Shown here piece after piece: positions 42,870 to 51,644 of a stretch of 64,000 nucleotides of DNA (position 1 is its first letter; the number at the start of each line of letters is the position of its first letter). Source of the stretch: Bacteroides uniformis (lineage in GTDB: Bacteria; Bacteroidota; Bacteroidia; Bacteroidales; Bacteroidaceae); assembly GCF_025147485.1 (NCBI RefSeq), contig NZ_CP102263.1, positions 310,001-374,000 of the forward strand, written 5' to 3'. The position numbers were made by a program, and so were the translations under genes. The notes below the pieces were generated by a model. That model saw only the letters and a program-made list of their open reading frames with translations. It had not been told where the DNA came from and made no database searches.

Positions 42870-45155
42870 TTATGACGCAGGTACTCCCGTCACAATTCCC
42901 CGACCATGTGTCCCTATATAAACCCGCCCATATTCCTGCATGTCACCGCAGATATGCAATACCAGGCCATATTGATGGGCATCATCGTTGATACGTACCC
43001 AAGAGTTCGCCGCATCGTCAGAACGGAAGAAACCGTATTGCCCGTTGACTACGCCTATCAGATAGATGGCAGGATAATCATTGCCTGGCTTTGCCTTGCC
43101 GAAACCAAAAGCATAGATGGTACGTACCTTATCCAAAGCACGGAAATCAAATTTTTCTGAAGCAGCAGAGCGGTACAAACCATCATAAGCTGCAATCCAC
43201 AAATCTTTTTCATGACCGGGAGTAGCGTAGATACGGTCTTGTCCTCCACGCGGATCTCCTCTTCGTACGGCGGCACCGGCATTACCCCGTTGGAACCGTT
43301 TAACAGTTAAATTCAATGTGTCGGCATGAAAAGTCGCCCCACCATCCTCGCTGCTATACAATATTTCGGCCACAGCATCTACAGCATAAAAACGTTGGGG
43401 GTTCACCTTGTCTGCAATGATGCGGATATTCTTAGGCAAACCACGGCAAGATTGCCAAGAAGCCCCCTTATCACGGGTCAGATAAGCCTCCGAGCGGTCG
43501 GGTGTCCAAATCCAAGAAGAGCCGTCTGCTGCCACGGCGATATGCCCATTACGAGACTTTTCCGTCGGAACGGTGGCACACATAGTCCAGTGCCTGCCCC
43601 CATCTTCTGAATATGAAATGGTCTTTGCACCCGGCTGATGGCCGAACAGTGTACCAACCCTGACTATCAAATCCTGCTTCAGCCAGGCACCCGTCACTCC
43701 ATTCGTATTTCCGAAATGAGGATTGGCATGGCTGCCCAACGAATCGGGCCGATTGAGGTCGAAATGCGTAAAGCCACCATAGTCACCGATACCGGAAATC
43801 AGGCGCGCGCCTTTTTCGGGAGCATAAAGTTCGAGGGGCACGGTCTCTTCAATACCGGCAGACATGATGCTCCATTTCACCGGTTCCCCGCGTTCCACGG
43901 CCGACAGGTTGAAAGTTTCCCAACCGCCGAAACCGGTGGTAAACATGGCATGTTCGGCGTCAGCAGGGTCTATCTCAATGTCGAACATCCAGTGCAGGGG
44001 CGCCACCTCTGTATAGGGAGCTTTAGAATAATCATACTCATATCCCGTCTTGAAAATCGGTTTCCAGCTTTTGCCACCGTCGGTCGTACGGAACATCTCA
44101 TCACTCTTATAACCGTGTTTGCCTCCCAAGCTGTGTGTACTGGCAATCAGATGTTTCGGATTACGGGCATCCACTGATACAGCTGCATAGCCAAATCCCG
44201 CTTTTCCGCCATCGGACAGTCGGACGGGCGAAATGTCCGTCCATTTGTCTTTACGTATATCGTACTTCCAAACTCCACCGTCCTCCATCTGACTCGGACC
44301 GGGAGTATCTCCGTACGTCAATACTAATTGGCCGTCACCGGTCAAAACCATATGTGTGGGACGATACTGCACCGGCTGTCCCTCAACCGGCTGCCAGCTT
44401 TCACCATAGTCGTGGCTCACGAACAGATTTTCCCTTCCCATCAATGAAGCCGCCACATAAATGTCACGGGTACCACGCCCATCTTGAGTACCTTGTACAT
44501 CGTAGACTATGCAGACAATGCCACTACCGCGATTCCCCCATGCAGCACGGTCGGCAGGATTGAACTTCTCGGAGACATCCGGGAAAGACACCACCCGTGC
44601 CCAGCTCTGCCCCTTATCCATACTGCGCCACAAACCATGCAAACGGGTTCCCATATAAATGATATTCCCATTCTGCGGGTCCACCATCATCCGTTCCCCA
44701 TTACCACGCCCGTTCTCGTTGCCGCCCATCGTAAAGGGCACATCGATACGGGCAAAGGTTCTGCCGCCATCATAAGAACAAAGTATGGCCCCATTGGAGC
44801 TACTGGTATACGTACCGCAGGCAATATACACGTTCTGCGGATTCTGCGGGTCGATGGCAATGCTCTCCACCCCCTGCAGATTACTTTCATCCAGACTTAT
44901 CCAGTCCAGCAAGGGCGTCCACTGGTTGGAAGCAGCGTCCCACCGGTAGGCTCCTCCCATATCGGTGCGGCAATAACGGACACCAGGAGCTTCTGGGTGA
45001 AAAACGATACCGTCCACAAAGCCTCCTCCCACTATCGGTACGCTCTTCCATTCGTAAGAAACGGAATTCACCGGAGATATATCTTGGGCGAGCATCGGCA
45101 TGCCGCCCAGTATCAAACTTATTCCTGCTAAAAACAACTGTCTTTTCATAAGCAT
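42870..45155 (-). CDS. GH74 xyloglucanase-like glycosidase
   Basis: The 761-residue exported protein (signal ending MPMLAQ) is a tandem seven-bladed propeller. GGGFVDGIVFHP followed by RTDMGGAYRWD (Asp65, a likely catalytic Asp) is the GH74 N-terminal signature, with BNR-like repeats such as SYDGGRTF and SHDYGESW. GH74 enzymes cut xyloglucan, mostly endo with inversion. The second catalytic Asp was not pinned down. The start may be 6 nt downstream, at MKRQLF. It is a single gene with its own promoter and terminator, not part of either PUL. Confidence 0.88.
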   Translation of the reverse strand: MLMKRQLFLAGISLILGGMPMLAQDISPVNSVSYEWKSVPIVGGGFVDGIVFHPEAPGVRYCRTDMGGAYRWDAASNQWTPLLDWISLDESNLQGVESIAIDPQNPQNVYIACGTYTSSSNGAILCSYDGGRTFARIDVPFTMGGNENGRGNGERMMVDPQNGNIIYMGTRLHGLWRSMDKGQSWARVVSFPDVSEKFNPADRAAWGNRGSGIVCIVYDVQGTQDGRGTRDIYVAASLMGRENLFVSHDYGESWQPVEGQPVQYRPTHMVLTGDGQLVLTYGDTPGPSQMEDGGVWKYDIRKDKWTDISPVRLSDGGKAGFGYAAVSVDARNPKHLIASTHSLGGKHGYKSDEMFRTTDGGKSWKPIFKTGYEYDYSKAPYTEVAPLHWMFDIEIDPADAEHAMFTTGFGGWETFNLSAVERGEPVKWSIMSAGIEETVPLELYAPEKGARLISGIGDYGGFTHFDLNRPDSLGSHANPHFGNTNGVTGAWLKQDLIVRVGTLFGHQPGAKTISYSEDGGRHWTMCATVPTEKSRNGHIAVAADGSSWIWTPDRSEAYLTRDKGASWQSCRGLPKNIRIIADKVNPQRFYAVDAVAEILYSSEDGGATFHADTLNLTVKRFQRGNAGAAVRRGDPRGGQDRIYATPGHEKDLWIAAYDGLYRSAASEKFDFRALDKVRTIYAFGFGKAKPGNDYPAIYLIGVVNGQYGFFRSDDAANSWVRINDDAHQYGLVLHICGDMQEYGRVYIGTHGRGIVTGVPAS

Positions 45156-45190
45156 CAGGGTTCTAAAACAAACGTTCTTGATATTTCCTT

Positions 45191-45198
45191 CAAAGATA
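45191..45198 (-). promoter_or_regulatory. -7 box of the GH74 gene
   Basis: TATCTTTG on the minus strand, 35 bp before the GH74 start, matches TAnnTTTG. A TCTG-like element lies 20 nt further upstream at 45219-45222. Confidence 0.5.
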
Positions 45199-45436
45199 AG
45201 AATATTTCATTGATATTTCAGACTGAAACATTTGTGGCAGTGCACATACAATCCTAACAACCAACGTTTTAATAAAAACAAGAAACTAAATCAAGCCATA
45301 AAAAGATTAAAACGGCACCCATCGCAGTTCTTCCCTCCAACAGTTTTTTGTAACAACAATGCAACATATATGACACAAAAACACAACACGCATGTCCGAA
45401 CTTTGTCGCCGACAAATCATTCGACAACAACAGATT

Positions 45437-46492
45437 ATGAAAAAAGGTGCATTGACAGTACTAATTGCCCTGCTGCCGCTGGCCGCAATTGCCCAAACGC
45501 CCTCCATCAATGAGGACGGAAAAAAGATTGAAAAGGAGAAAATGGAAACCAAAGACTACCTGCCGGAAGTCCACGGAACCATCCGCGCCAAATACGAATA
45601 TCAGACCACCATGGGTGCAGGACGTTTCGAAGTACGCAATGCCCGCGTCAGCGTGACGGGCAACGTATTGCCCAGCGTAGCCTACAAAGCCGAGATAGAC
45701 CTCTCCGACGAAGGCCAAATCAAGATGCTGGATGCCTACGCCCGGCTTTTCCCGACAAAAGGACTGACAGTCACCGCCGGACAAATGCGCGTCCCCTTCA
45801 CCATCGACGCCCACCGCTCGCCGCACCAGCAATACTTCCCCAACCGCTCGTTTATCGCCAAGCAAGTGGGCAATGTACGGGACGTGGGATTCACAGTAGG
45901 ATATACCCTGCCTACCGATGTACCTATCACCGTGGAAGGAGGACTTTTCAACGGTTCCGGACTGACCAACCAGAAAGAATGGCACAAGGAAGTGAACTAC
46001 TCCGCCAAAGCCCAGTTTCTCTTCACCAAAGGACTGAACCTGACACTAAGCGTGCAGAGTATCCAACCGGAAGAAGTACGCATGCAGTCCTATGACATCG
46101 GCGCTTACTACGAAACCGGCCGTTTCCATATCGAAGGCGAATACTTGTACAAGCAATATTCCGGCAACGCTTTCAAAGATGTACACGCCGTCAACACCTT
46201 CATCAACTACGACCTGCCTCTACGAAAAGTATTCAACAAGATGTCTTTCCTGCTACGCTACGACATGATGACCGACCAGAGCGACGCCAAAACCGCCGAT
46301 GAGGAAACCGGCAGATTGACAGTGACCGACTACAAACGCCAACGCCTGACGGGCGGCATCACCTTCAGCCTCAGCAAGGCATTCCGCACAGACCTCCGGC
46401 TGAACTACGAGAAATACTTCTATGCCAAAAACAGCATAGCGAAAGAGTCGGAACAAGACAAGGTGGTATTGGAATTGATGGTACGCTTCTGA
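45437..46492 (+). CDS. Phosphate-selective porin O/P-family outer-membrane protein
   Basis: The start at 45437 gives MKKGALTVLIALLPLAAIAQ, a clean signal peptide; a longer frame to 45392 is unlikely. The 351-residue beta-barrel resembles the porin O/P family. It has ARVSVTGNVLPSVAYKAEIDLSDEG, VTAGQMRVPFTIDAHRSP and a final aromatic strand DKVVLELMVRF. It should form a passive outer-membrane channel. Anion or phosphate specificity is only a family inference. It is divergent from GH74 and stands alone. Confidence 0.85.
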   Translation: MKKGALTVLIALLPLAAIAQTPSINEDGKKIEKEKMETKDYLPEVHGTIRAKYEYQTTMGAGRFEVRNARVSVTGNVLPSVAYKAEIDLSDEGQIKMLDAYARLFPTKGLTVTAGQMRVPFTIDAHRSPHQQYFPNRSFIAKQVGNVRDVGFTVGYTLPTDVPITVEGGLFNGSGLTNQKEWHKEVNYSAKAQFLFTKGLNLTLSVQSIQPEEVRMQSYDIGAYYETGRFHIEGEYLYKQYSGNAFKDVHAVNTFINYDLPLRKVFNKMSFLLRYDMMTDQSDAKTADEETGRLTVTDYKRQRLTGGITFSLSKAFRTDLRLNYEKYFYAKNSIAKESEQDKVVLELMVRF

Positions 46493-46509
46493 TATTTCCT
46501 GACTTCCCC

Positions 46510-46540
46510 TTGCTTTTTTCATTCCAAAAAGGTATATTTG
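46510..46540 (+). promoter_or_regulatory. Promoter of the ExoX-C-terminal-like gene
   Basis: TATATTTG at 46533-46540 matches the -7 consensus, with TTG at 46510-46512 20 nt upstream as the -33 part. It lies about 20 bp before the ATG at 46560, implying a very short leader. Confidence 0.55.
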
Positions 46541-46559
46541 GAATAAATTATTCCGAGTT

Positions 46560-47420
46560 ATGGCAAATCCAATCATACCCGGCATACTGCAGACTGAACA
46601 AGACTTATTGTATAGTAAGCTGAATGCATACAATCAAGGGAGAGCCTCTTATAAGGAAGTGGGCGCCTATCTTGTCGTACTGCCCCGACCGGAGCATCTC
46701 CAATATACTTTATGGATTTACTCTCCACTGCCCGGAAGACAGTCCATCTTCTACATTTGCGACCTTTCCACCGACATTCACGAAACGCTGCGGATGGCAA
46801 GCACGCTATGCTTCTACTCACCGCGCAGCCTGTTGCTTGTGGAGTACAATGCCAAAAGAATGCAGAGCAAAGGGGACGACATTATCTCCGTAGGCAAATA
46901 CCACGGACACTTCCTGCACGAAATCCTCCGTATAGACCCTGCCTATCTTACGTGGATAGCTTTCAAATTCCAACCACGCATCCCCAAGCAGGAACGTTTT
47001 GTACAGATTGCCAAGATTTACCATTCGGTCCATCTCGACATACAACGGAGAAAAACGTACCAGACCACCGGCGGACGTTTTCTGGGGAAGGAAGGCGAAA
47101 AAGTGGAGAACCTGACGCTGACGGTGTTCAGCGTGCGACTGGAGGACAACCCCTACAAGACGCAGCTCAAAGGGACCACTCCTTATTTCTATGTGCGCCA
47201 GGTGCTGAAGCTGAAAGACTCCATCGGCAACTTCGTCAGCATCCGGCTGAATGCACGCACGGCAAGCCGGAAATCATGCCAGCTGCCCGCCGTGGAACAT
47301 GCCTACCAGGTAGGGGAACTGATGGAGATAGCATCGGCACGCATCGCGCGTACCTATATAATAGGAAGTACGAAATACACCCGGTTGACACATGTGAAGC
47401 TGCACATCCCTACCGGGTAA
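46560..47420 (+). CDS. Uncharacterised protein with ExoX C-terminal-like segment
   Basis: The 286-residue soluble protein is not recognised as a whole. Residues about 105-150 (SVGKYHGHFLHEILRIDPAYLTWIAFKF) match the short G-K-Y-x-G-x-x-x-x-E-I-x-x-x-D-P-x-Y-L-x-W motif. That motif is found after exonuclease domains in ExoX-like proteins. The C-terminal third is beta-rich and basic, possibly an OB-like nucleic-acid-binding fold. No exonuclease motif itself is present. It has its own promoter and no operon partner. Confidence 0.65.
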   Translation: MANPIIPGILQTEQDLLYSKLNAYNQGRASYKEVGAYLVVLPRPEHLQYTLWIYSPLPGRQSIFYICDLSTDIHETLRMASTLCFYSPRSLLLVEYNAKRMQSKGDDIISVGKYHGHFLHEILRIDPAYLTWIAFKFQPRIPKQERFVQIAKIYHSVHLDIQRRKTYQTTGGRFLGKEGEKVENLTLTVFSVRLEDNPYKTQLKGTTPYFYVRQVLKLKDSIGNFVSIRLNARTASRKSCQLPAVEHAYQVGELMEIASARIARTYIIGSTKYTRLTHVKLHIPTG

Positions 47421-47431
47421 AAGATTTTCTA

Positions 47432-48487
47432 TCAGATACGAACCACACGCTGCATACGGCTGCTTTCCCAGCCTGCCTCTATCAAGCGGATGACTCCGAC
47501 CACCTCGCGGGCATCGCTCTGCAAAGGTTCGCCGTGACAAATATGCCGATAGATATTCTCGTAAAAAGCTGCATAATCACCGGGAAGGCTTGGATAAGGT
47601 TCATGCACGATTCTACCGCCCTTTTCCGTATGAAGTATCCCCCAAGAGGATTTGTCCTCCTCGCCCCAGTGCGGAGTGACGGGCAATACGCCTTCGTTCA
47701 AGGCGGCTTCCTGCGGGTCGAAACCATATTTCACGTAAGAACCTTCCCTGCCGTGGAGGACGAAACGGGGTTCGCTCGCACACATCAGATAGCTGGATTT
47801 CAGCGTTATCTTTACTTCGGGTGCCTTTGAGGGGCGTAGCAAATGAATGATGAAGTAGTCGTCTACCTTGCTGTCCTTGCGCAACGTGGCAATATCTGCA
47901 AAGACGGCTTCGGGCATACCGAACAGCTGCACAGCCTGGTCTATGACGTGGGCGCCCAGGTTATAGGTCAAGCCACCGCCATCTTGTCCGGTTTCCTTCC
48001 AAGTATTCGGCTTGATAAAATTACGATAACGGGGGAAGGTGGATTCAAACTCCACCAGATGTCCCAGCAGGCCTTTGGACAGTATTTCCTTGACCGTCAG
48101 AAAATCGCCGTCCCACCGGCGATTCTGGTAAACGCTCAAGGTCAGCCCCCGGCTTGCGGCAAGTGCCACCAGCTCCTCAGCTTCTGCCACGGTGGTAGTG
48201 AAAGGCTTCTCCACAACCACATGCTTGCCAGCTTCGAGGGCGCGGCGGGCATACTCATAATGAGTGCTGTCCGGTGTGTTGATGACAACCAAATCCAACC
48301 CTTCCAGTCCGATAAGTTCCTCAAAACTCCGCACAATACAAGCGTCGGGATACTTTTCCCGGGAGAGTTCCTTACTGCGCTCCGTAACGGCAGTCAATTC
48401 AAAATGAGGGTTGGTGGAGATGAAGGGAGCATGGAAAACACGTCCCGACATTCCGTAAGCGGCTAATCCAGTTCTTATTTTGTCCAT
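47432..48487 (-). CDS. Gfo/Idh/MocA family oxidoreductase
   Basis: The start at 48487 gives MDKIRTGLAAYGMSGRVFHAPF, which places the NAD(P)-binding loop at the N-terminus as usual; an ATG at 48541 would add 18 residues. The 351-residue protein has the EKPFTTTVAEAEEL motif of the catalytic Lys region. GAHVIDQAVQLFG holds a conserved His. No signal peptide is seen, so it is cytoplasmic, unlike the GH109-type relatives. It likely oxidises a sugar or sugar acid from the adjacent PUL. It is the last gene of the leftward sigma-FecR operon. Confidence 0.88.
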   Translation of the reverse strand: MDKIRTGLAAYGMSGRVFHAPFISTNPHFELTAVTERSKELSREKYPDACIVRSFEELIGLEGLDLVVINTPDSTHYEYARRALEAGKHVVVEKPFTTTVAEAEELVALAASRGLTLSVYQNRRWDGDFLTVKEILSKGLLGHLVEFESTFPRYRNFIKPNTWKETGQDGGGLTYNLGAHVIDQAVQLFGMPEAVFADIATLRKDSKVDDYFIIHLLRPSKAPEVKITLKSSYLMCASEPRFVLHGREGSYVKYGFDPQEAALNEGVLPVTPHWGEEDKSSWGILHTEKGGRIVHEPYPSLPGDYAAFYENIYRHICHGEPLQSDAREVVGVIRLIEAGWESSRMQRVVRI

Positions 48488-48586
48488 ATGATATTCTTTT
48501 TTCTTTCCTGCAAAATTAATAAATCCAATGCTATAATTCAATGAACGGAGAGTGATAAAGTTTCAGCTGGGCAAGAAAGCTAAAAT

Positions 48587-49723
48587 TCACAAACGAACGG
48601 TTCTTCGTTCAGAGATAGAGATTTTCGACCAAGGCGTGACGGATGTCCATAAAGCCAAATCATCTAATGTGGCCGGATAAGGGTATTCCTCCTTTAAGTC
48701 TGCTTCCAGAGCTTTCAACATGATGTAGTCCATCCCCTGATGATGGCTATCAACTTCCAGTGCCTTCCTACCCCACTGTTGCCAATAGGAATGTTCATAG
48801 CAGTCTATATAAGTACGGTCCGCCTCCCAAGTCTCATCGGGACTGCTCCCTTCTATATATATAAGCCGTCTGTCTCCCTGCCAGATTCCTTTCGTGCCTT
48901 GTATCTCGAAGTCCAAACTGCGCGGACGGGGCAAGGTGGTGTCGTGGGTCAGCGAGAGAAGGATGCCGTTTTCCGTTTCCAACTGAGTGATGACAACATC
49001 TCCCGTCCGTATCTCTACATCTGTATTTCCACCGAGGTCTTTGATACGCTGCAACATGCCCGCCGGTTTGGAGGCGAATGAGGTAAGACTTCTAATCCGG
49101 TCTTTCCGGTTGATGCCCGCAATCATGCAAAGGGGAGCCAGACCATGGGTGGGATAAAGGTCACCGTTCTCCTCTTGATAGAACTTGCTACGCCAGACGC
49201 TTTCCGTCTTTTCCCGATTACCGATATTGCCCGCATCGTCCAGCAACAAGTGCCGCAGGTCGTGCCGATAGCCACCTCGCATGTAGACAATCTCTCCCAA
49301 CAGACCTGATTCCACTATATTGAGAATGGAAAGGTTTTCGCGCATAAAAAGTGTATTCTCCAAAGGATATACGCGGCAGCCATGCTGCTCTGCCAGTTCC
49401 ATCAAAGGAGTATATTCATCAATATAGAGCCCTCCCTTAATCTCCAACGCCACGTGGCACCCGTGCTCCACACATAGCAAGGCATGCTGCACATGGTATT
49501 GCCAGGGAGAGGCGATAAACACCAATTCCGGATGATGCTCCTTCAGCATGTCAAGGCAGGCATCCTCCCCTTGGTTATAGCAAGGGATACCGGATATTTC
49601 CGACGACTTCACACCCGGGTCGGCAACTGCCTGAACCTGAAAGAAAGGTATATTCTGCAATAATCTAAACAGTTGTTTGCCACGGTATCCCACACCGATA
49701 AAAGCAGTCCTCACCTTATCCAT
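48587..49723 (-). CDS. Gfo/Idh/MocA family oxidoreductase
   Basis: The 378-residue cytoplasmic protein has VRTAFIGVGYRGKQL as the NAD(P) loop and HVALEIKGGLYIDEY in place of the EKP segment. GDLYPTHGLAPLCMIAGINRKDRI resembles the region [24 protein letters not shown] of the GH109 protein in the same locus. It is therefore closer to that clade than the neighbouring oxidoreductase is. It lacks a signal peptide. It could process GalNAc or another released sugar by a redox route. It lies 4 bp after fecR and is clearly cotranscribed. Confidence 0.87.
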   Translation of the reverse strand: MDKVRTAFIGVGYRGKQLFRLLQNIPFFQVQAVADPGVKSSEISGIPCYNQGEDACLDMLKEHHPELVFIASPWQYHVQHALLCVEHGCHVALEIKGGLYIDEYTPLMELAEQHGCRVYPLENTLFMRENLSILNIVESGLLGEIVYMRGGYRHDLRHLLLDDAGNIGNREKTESVWRSKFYQEENGDLYPTHGLAPLCMIAGINRKDRIRSLTSFASKPAGMLQRIKDLGGNTDVEIRTGDVVITQLETENGILLSLTHDTTLPRPRSLDFEIQGTKGIWQGDRRLIYIEGSSPDETWEADRTYIDCYEHSYWQQWGRKALEVDSHHQGMDYIMLKALEADLKEEYPYPATLDDLALWTSVTPWSKISISERRTVRL

Positions 49724-49727
49724 CTTC

Positions 49728-50738
49728 CTATTTCTCTAATTTTACCAACTCTACAACTTTATGGGTTGCATCTATGCGATAGGACAACTGCGGAGTAATG
49801 CTACATAGCAACGACAGAAATTCATTCAGGCTTTCATCGCGCAAAGTCGCTTTGAAACTGAGCTGATGCAACTCCGGCGCTATCTGGAAGCGATAACCGA
49901 AATGCCGGGACAATTCTTCTTTCTTATTTTCCAGAGTATGCCCCTCAAAAACAATCTCCTTATGTTCCCATGCGTATATCTGGTTCAACGAACGCTTCTC
50001 TATCTTGTAAGTTCCGGAGCGGTTGTCATAGACAAAACTTTCCCCGGGTACCAACACCGCATTCTCGACAATACCTTCCACATCAATCTCCACCTTTCCA
50101 TTTTTCAAGGTCACAATGTCCTCGGCTTCTTCCGCATAGGAAGAGACATTGAAATTCGTTCCCAGAACGCGGATGTCATAGTGACGGGTATGTACATAAA
50201 ACGGTTTACCATTTTTATGCTTCACATCGAATATCGCTTCTCCCTCCAGCTGTACACCGCGTGCTTTCCGCCACCCCCCCAATGAATAGGTCAGTTTGGA
50301 ACAAGCGTTCAGCAACACCGTAGAGCCATCTGGCAGCACAGTCCTGGCCTGCTGTCCTACTTCTGTTTCCAGAGTAACCAGCTCCACAGATGAACTGATA
50401 CCAGAGTAATAAGCATTGGCCTGCCAGCCCACGAAGGCAACGACCACGACAACAGCGGCGTAAAGGAAGAAACGCCTCCATGACACATTCTTCTTTTTTG
50501 GAGGTGTGCCCGCCTGCTGTGACAGACCGGTTCTCTGAGCAAACTTCTGCCACTCGTGTTCCGTATCCGCTTCCTTGCAATCATTCTCATAATTGAGATA
50601 TACATAAGAGTCCTTCAGCGAGAAAAGGAAGTCCTGATTCTCCTTCTTTTCCTTCACCCAAGCTATCAACTGCCGGGTTTCTTCCTCCGTCAGTTCATTC
50701 TTCAGGTATTTTATAAAATAATCTTCGTTTATCATCAT
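49728..50738 (-). CDS. FecR-family anti-sigma factor
   Basis: The start at 50738 gives MMINEDYFIKYLKNELTEEE, the usual FecR N-terminus of about 336 residues; a longer frame to 50768 overlaps the sigma gene. The N-terminal 80 residues bind sigma in the cytoplasm. One membrane span lies at about 88-105 (RRFFLYAAVVVVVAFVGW). The periplasmic FecR domain has VLPDGSTVLLNACSKLTYS and HYDIRVLGTNFNVSSY, and a C-terminal DUF4974-like domain meets the STN domain of SusC. It should sequester the ECF sigma encoded 7 bp upstream until the SusC at 51645 signals ligand. Confidence 0.93.
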   Translation of the reverse strand: MMINEDYFIKYLKNELTEEETRQLIAWVKEKKENQDFLFSLKDSYVYLNYENDCKEADTEHEWQKFAQRTGLSQQAGTPPKKKNVSWRRFFLYAAVVVVVAFVGWQANAYYSGISSSVELVTLETEVGQQARTVLPDGSTVLLNACSKLTYSLGGWRKARGVQLEGEAIFDVKHKNGKPFYVHTRHYDIRVLGTNFNVSSYAEEAEDIVTLKNGKVEIDVEGIVENAVLVPGESFVYDNRSGTYKIEKRSLNQIYAWEHKEIVFEGHTLENKKEELSRHFGYRFQIAPELHQLSFKATLRDESLNEFLSLLCSITPQLSYRIDATHKVVELVKLEK

Positions 50739-50745
50739 CACATCG

Positions 50746-51342
50746 TTATTTAAACAAATCTTTGACAAATAGCAGAATTAATACGGGCAGATAATCACCC
50801 AATGATTTCTTAATTAGTTTGAGTCCGCGGTAAAGTTGGTTCTCAACGGTACGCACAGACAGATTCAGCACTCCGGCTATCTCGTCGCTACGCATTCCTT
50901 GGTTCCGATTCATTCTGAAAATGGTTTGGCACTGCTTGGGCAGCTTGTCAAGCGCTTCCAGATACCTCTTATTCAAATCCTTGAAATAAAGATCATTCAA
51001 AATATTATGCTCAGCCGTATAACTGGCAAGTTCTAGTTCCCGCAGGGTCATCGTCTCTATTTTAGAAAAGTTATTCAGTATGGTATCCCGGCGGATTTGT
51101 TTCACGCAGAGATTCTTCATAATGCGGAACAGGTAAGCACTGATGGCTTCGGGAGCATCAATATGAGTACGATGTTCCCAGAAGGCGATAAAGCACTCCT
51201 GGACAATGTCCTTTGCCTTGTCACTGTCATGCAACAATCCGTAGCAAAAGACGTACATCCTGGGATGGTACTTTTTGTACAACCACTCAAAAGAAGCGGC
51301 ATCCCCCTGCTGTATTTTGGAAAAGAGAATATGTTCTTCCAT
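50746..51342 (-). CDS. ECF RNA polymerase sigma factor
   Basis: The start at 51342 (MEEHILFSKIQQGD) is preceded by AAAGGAGG, a strong ribosome site. The frame continues to 51360. The 198-residue protein has sigma region 2 (SFEWLYKKYHPRMYVFCYGLL, DIVQECFIAFWEHR) and region 4 (MRSDEIAGVLNLSVRTVENQLYRGLKLI). It belongs to the FecR-partnered group typical of Bacteroides host-glycan PULs. It probably drives the divergent susC operon and perhaps itself. Confidence 0.94.
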   Translation of the reverse strand: MEEHILFSKIQQGDAASFEWLYKKYHPRMYVFCYGLLHDSDKAKDIVQECFIAFWEHRTHIDAPEAISAYLFRIMKNLCVKQIRRDTILNNFSKIETMTLRELELASYTAEHNILNDLYFKDLNKRYLEALDKLPKQCQTIFRMNRNQGMRSDEIAGVLNLSVRTVENQLYRGLKLIKKSLGDYLPVLILLFVKDLFK

Positions 51343-51431
51343 GTATCCCCTCCTTTTCAAGTATAGTTATTCATAGGCATAACAATATGAACCAGATTAT
51401 CAAAACGGGTTAATAAAAAAGGGACCAGAAC

Positions 51432-51476
51432 ATTAAAGAGCGTCCAAATATAAAGGTTTCCATATCATCTGCCAAA
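51432..51476 (-). promoter_or_regulatory. Promoter of the sigma-FecR operon
   Basis: TTTG (minus strand, 51473-51476), a 20-nt spacer and TATATTTG (51445-51452) form an ideal Bacteroides promoter. Four bases after the -7 box comes CTCTTTAAT (51432-51440), near the expected start site. The same order occurs at the divergent susC promoter. Confidence 0.7.
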
Positions 51477-51539
51477 AAAAAGGAGTTTTTTAACGAGGTG
51501 CAGGAACAATATTCATCATGAATGTTAATAAATGTTTTA

Positions 51540-51585
51540 TTTCTATTTTCAAATGAGTAATTCTATATTTGCCGGACTCTTTAAT
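51540..51585 (+). promoter_or_regulatory. Promoter of the susC operon with shared start-site motif
   Basis: TTTC (51540-51543), a 20-nt spacer and TATATTTG (51564-51571) are followed 5 nt later by CTCTTTAAT (51577-51585). The weaker -33 element (TTTC for TTTG) would fit dependence on the ECF sigma. The leader to the ATG at 51645 is about 65 nt. Confidence 0.6.
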
Positions 51586-51644
51586 TAATAAAGGCCTTAA
51601 AACATTAAAGAGAAAAATTATTATTAACTAAAATCTAATTCATT

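Larger units (their letters stand above)
51343..51644. other. Divergent promoter region of the sigma-controlled PUL
   Basis: This 302-bp region holds two promoters facing apart. It also contains a 12-bp repeat AACATTAAAGAG at 51429-51440 and 51601-51612, and an inverted copy of its core (51577-51585). The last two can form a stem in the susC leader. Confidence 0.7.

Noticed and set aside
51343..51644. Invertible (phase-variable) promoter in the divergent region
   Set aside because: The AACATTAAAGAG copies are too short and mostly direct, and no long inverted repeats flank either promoter. No invertase gene is near.
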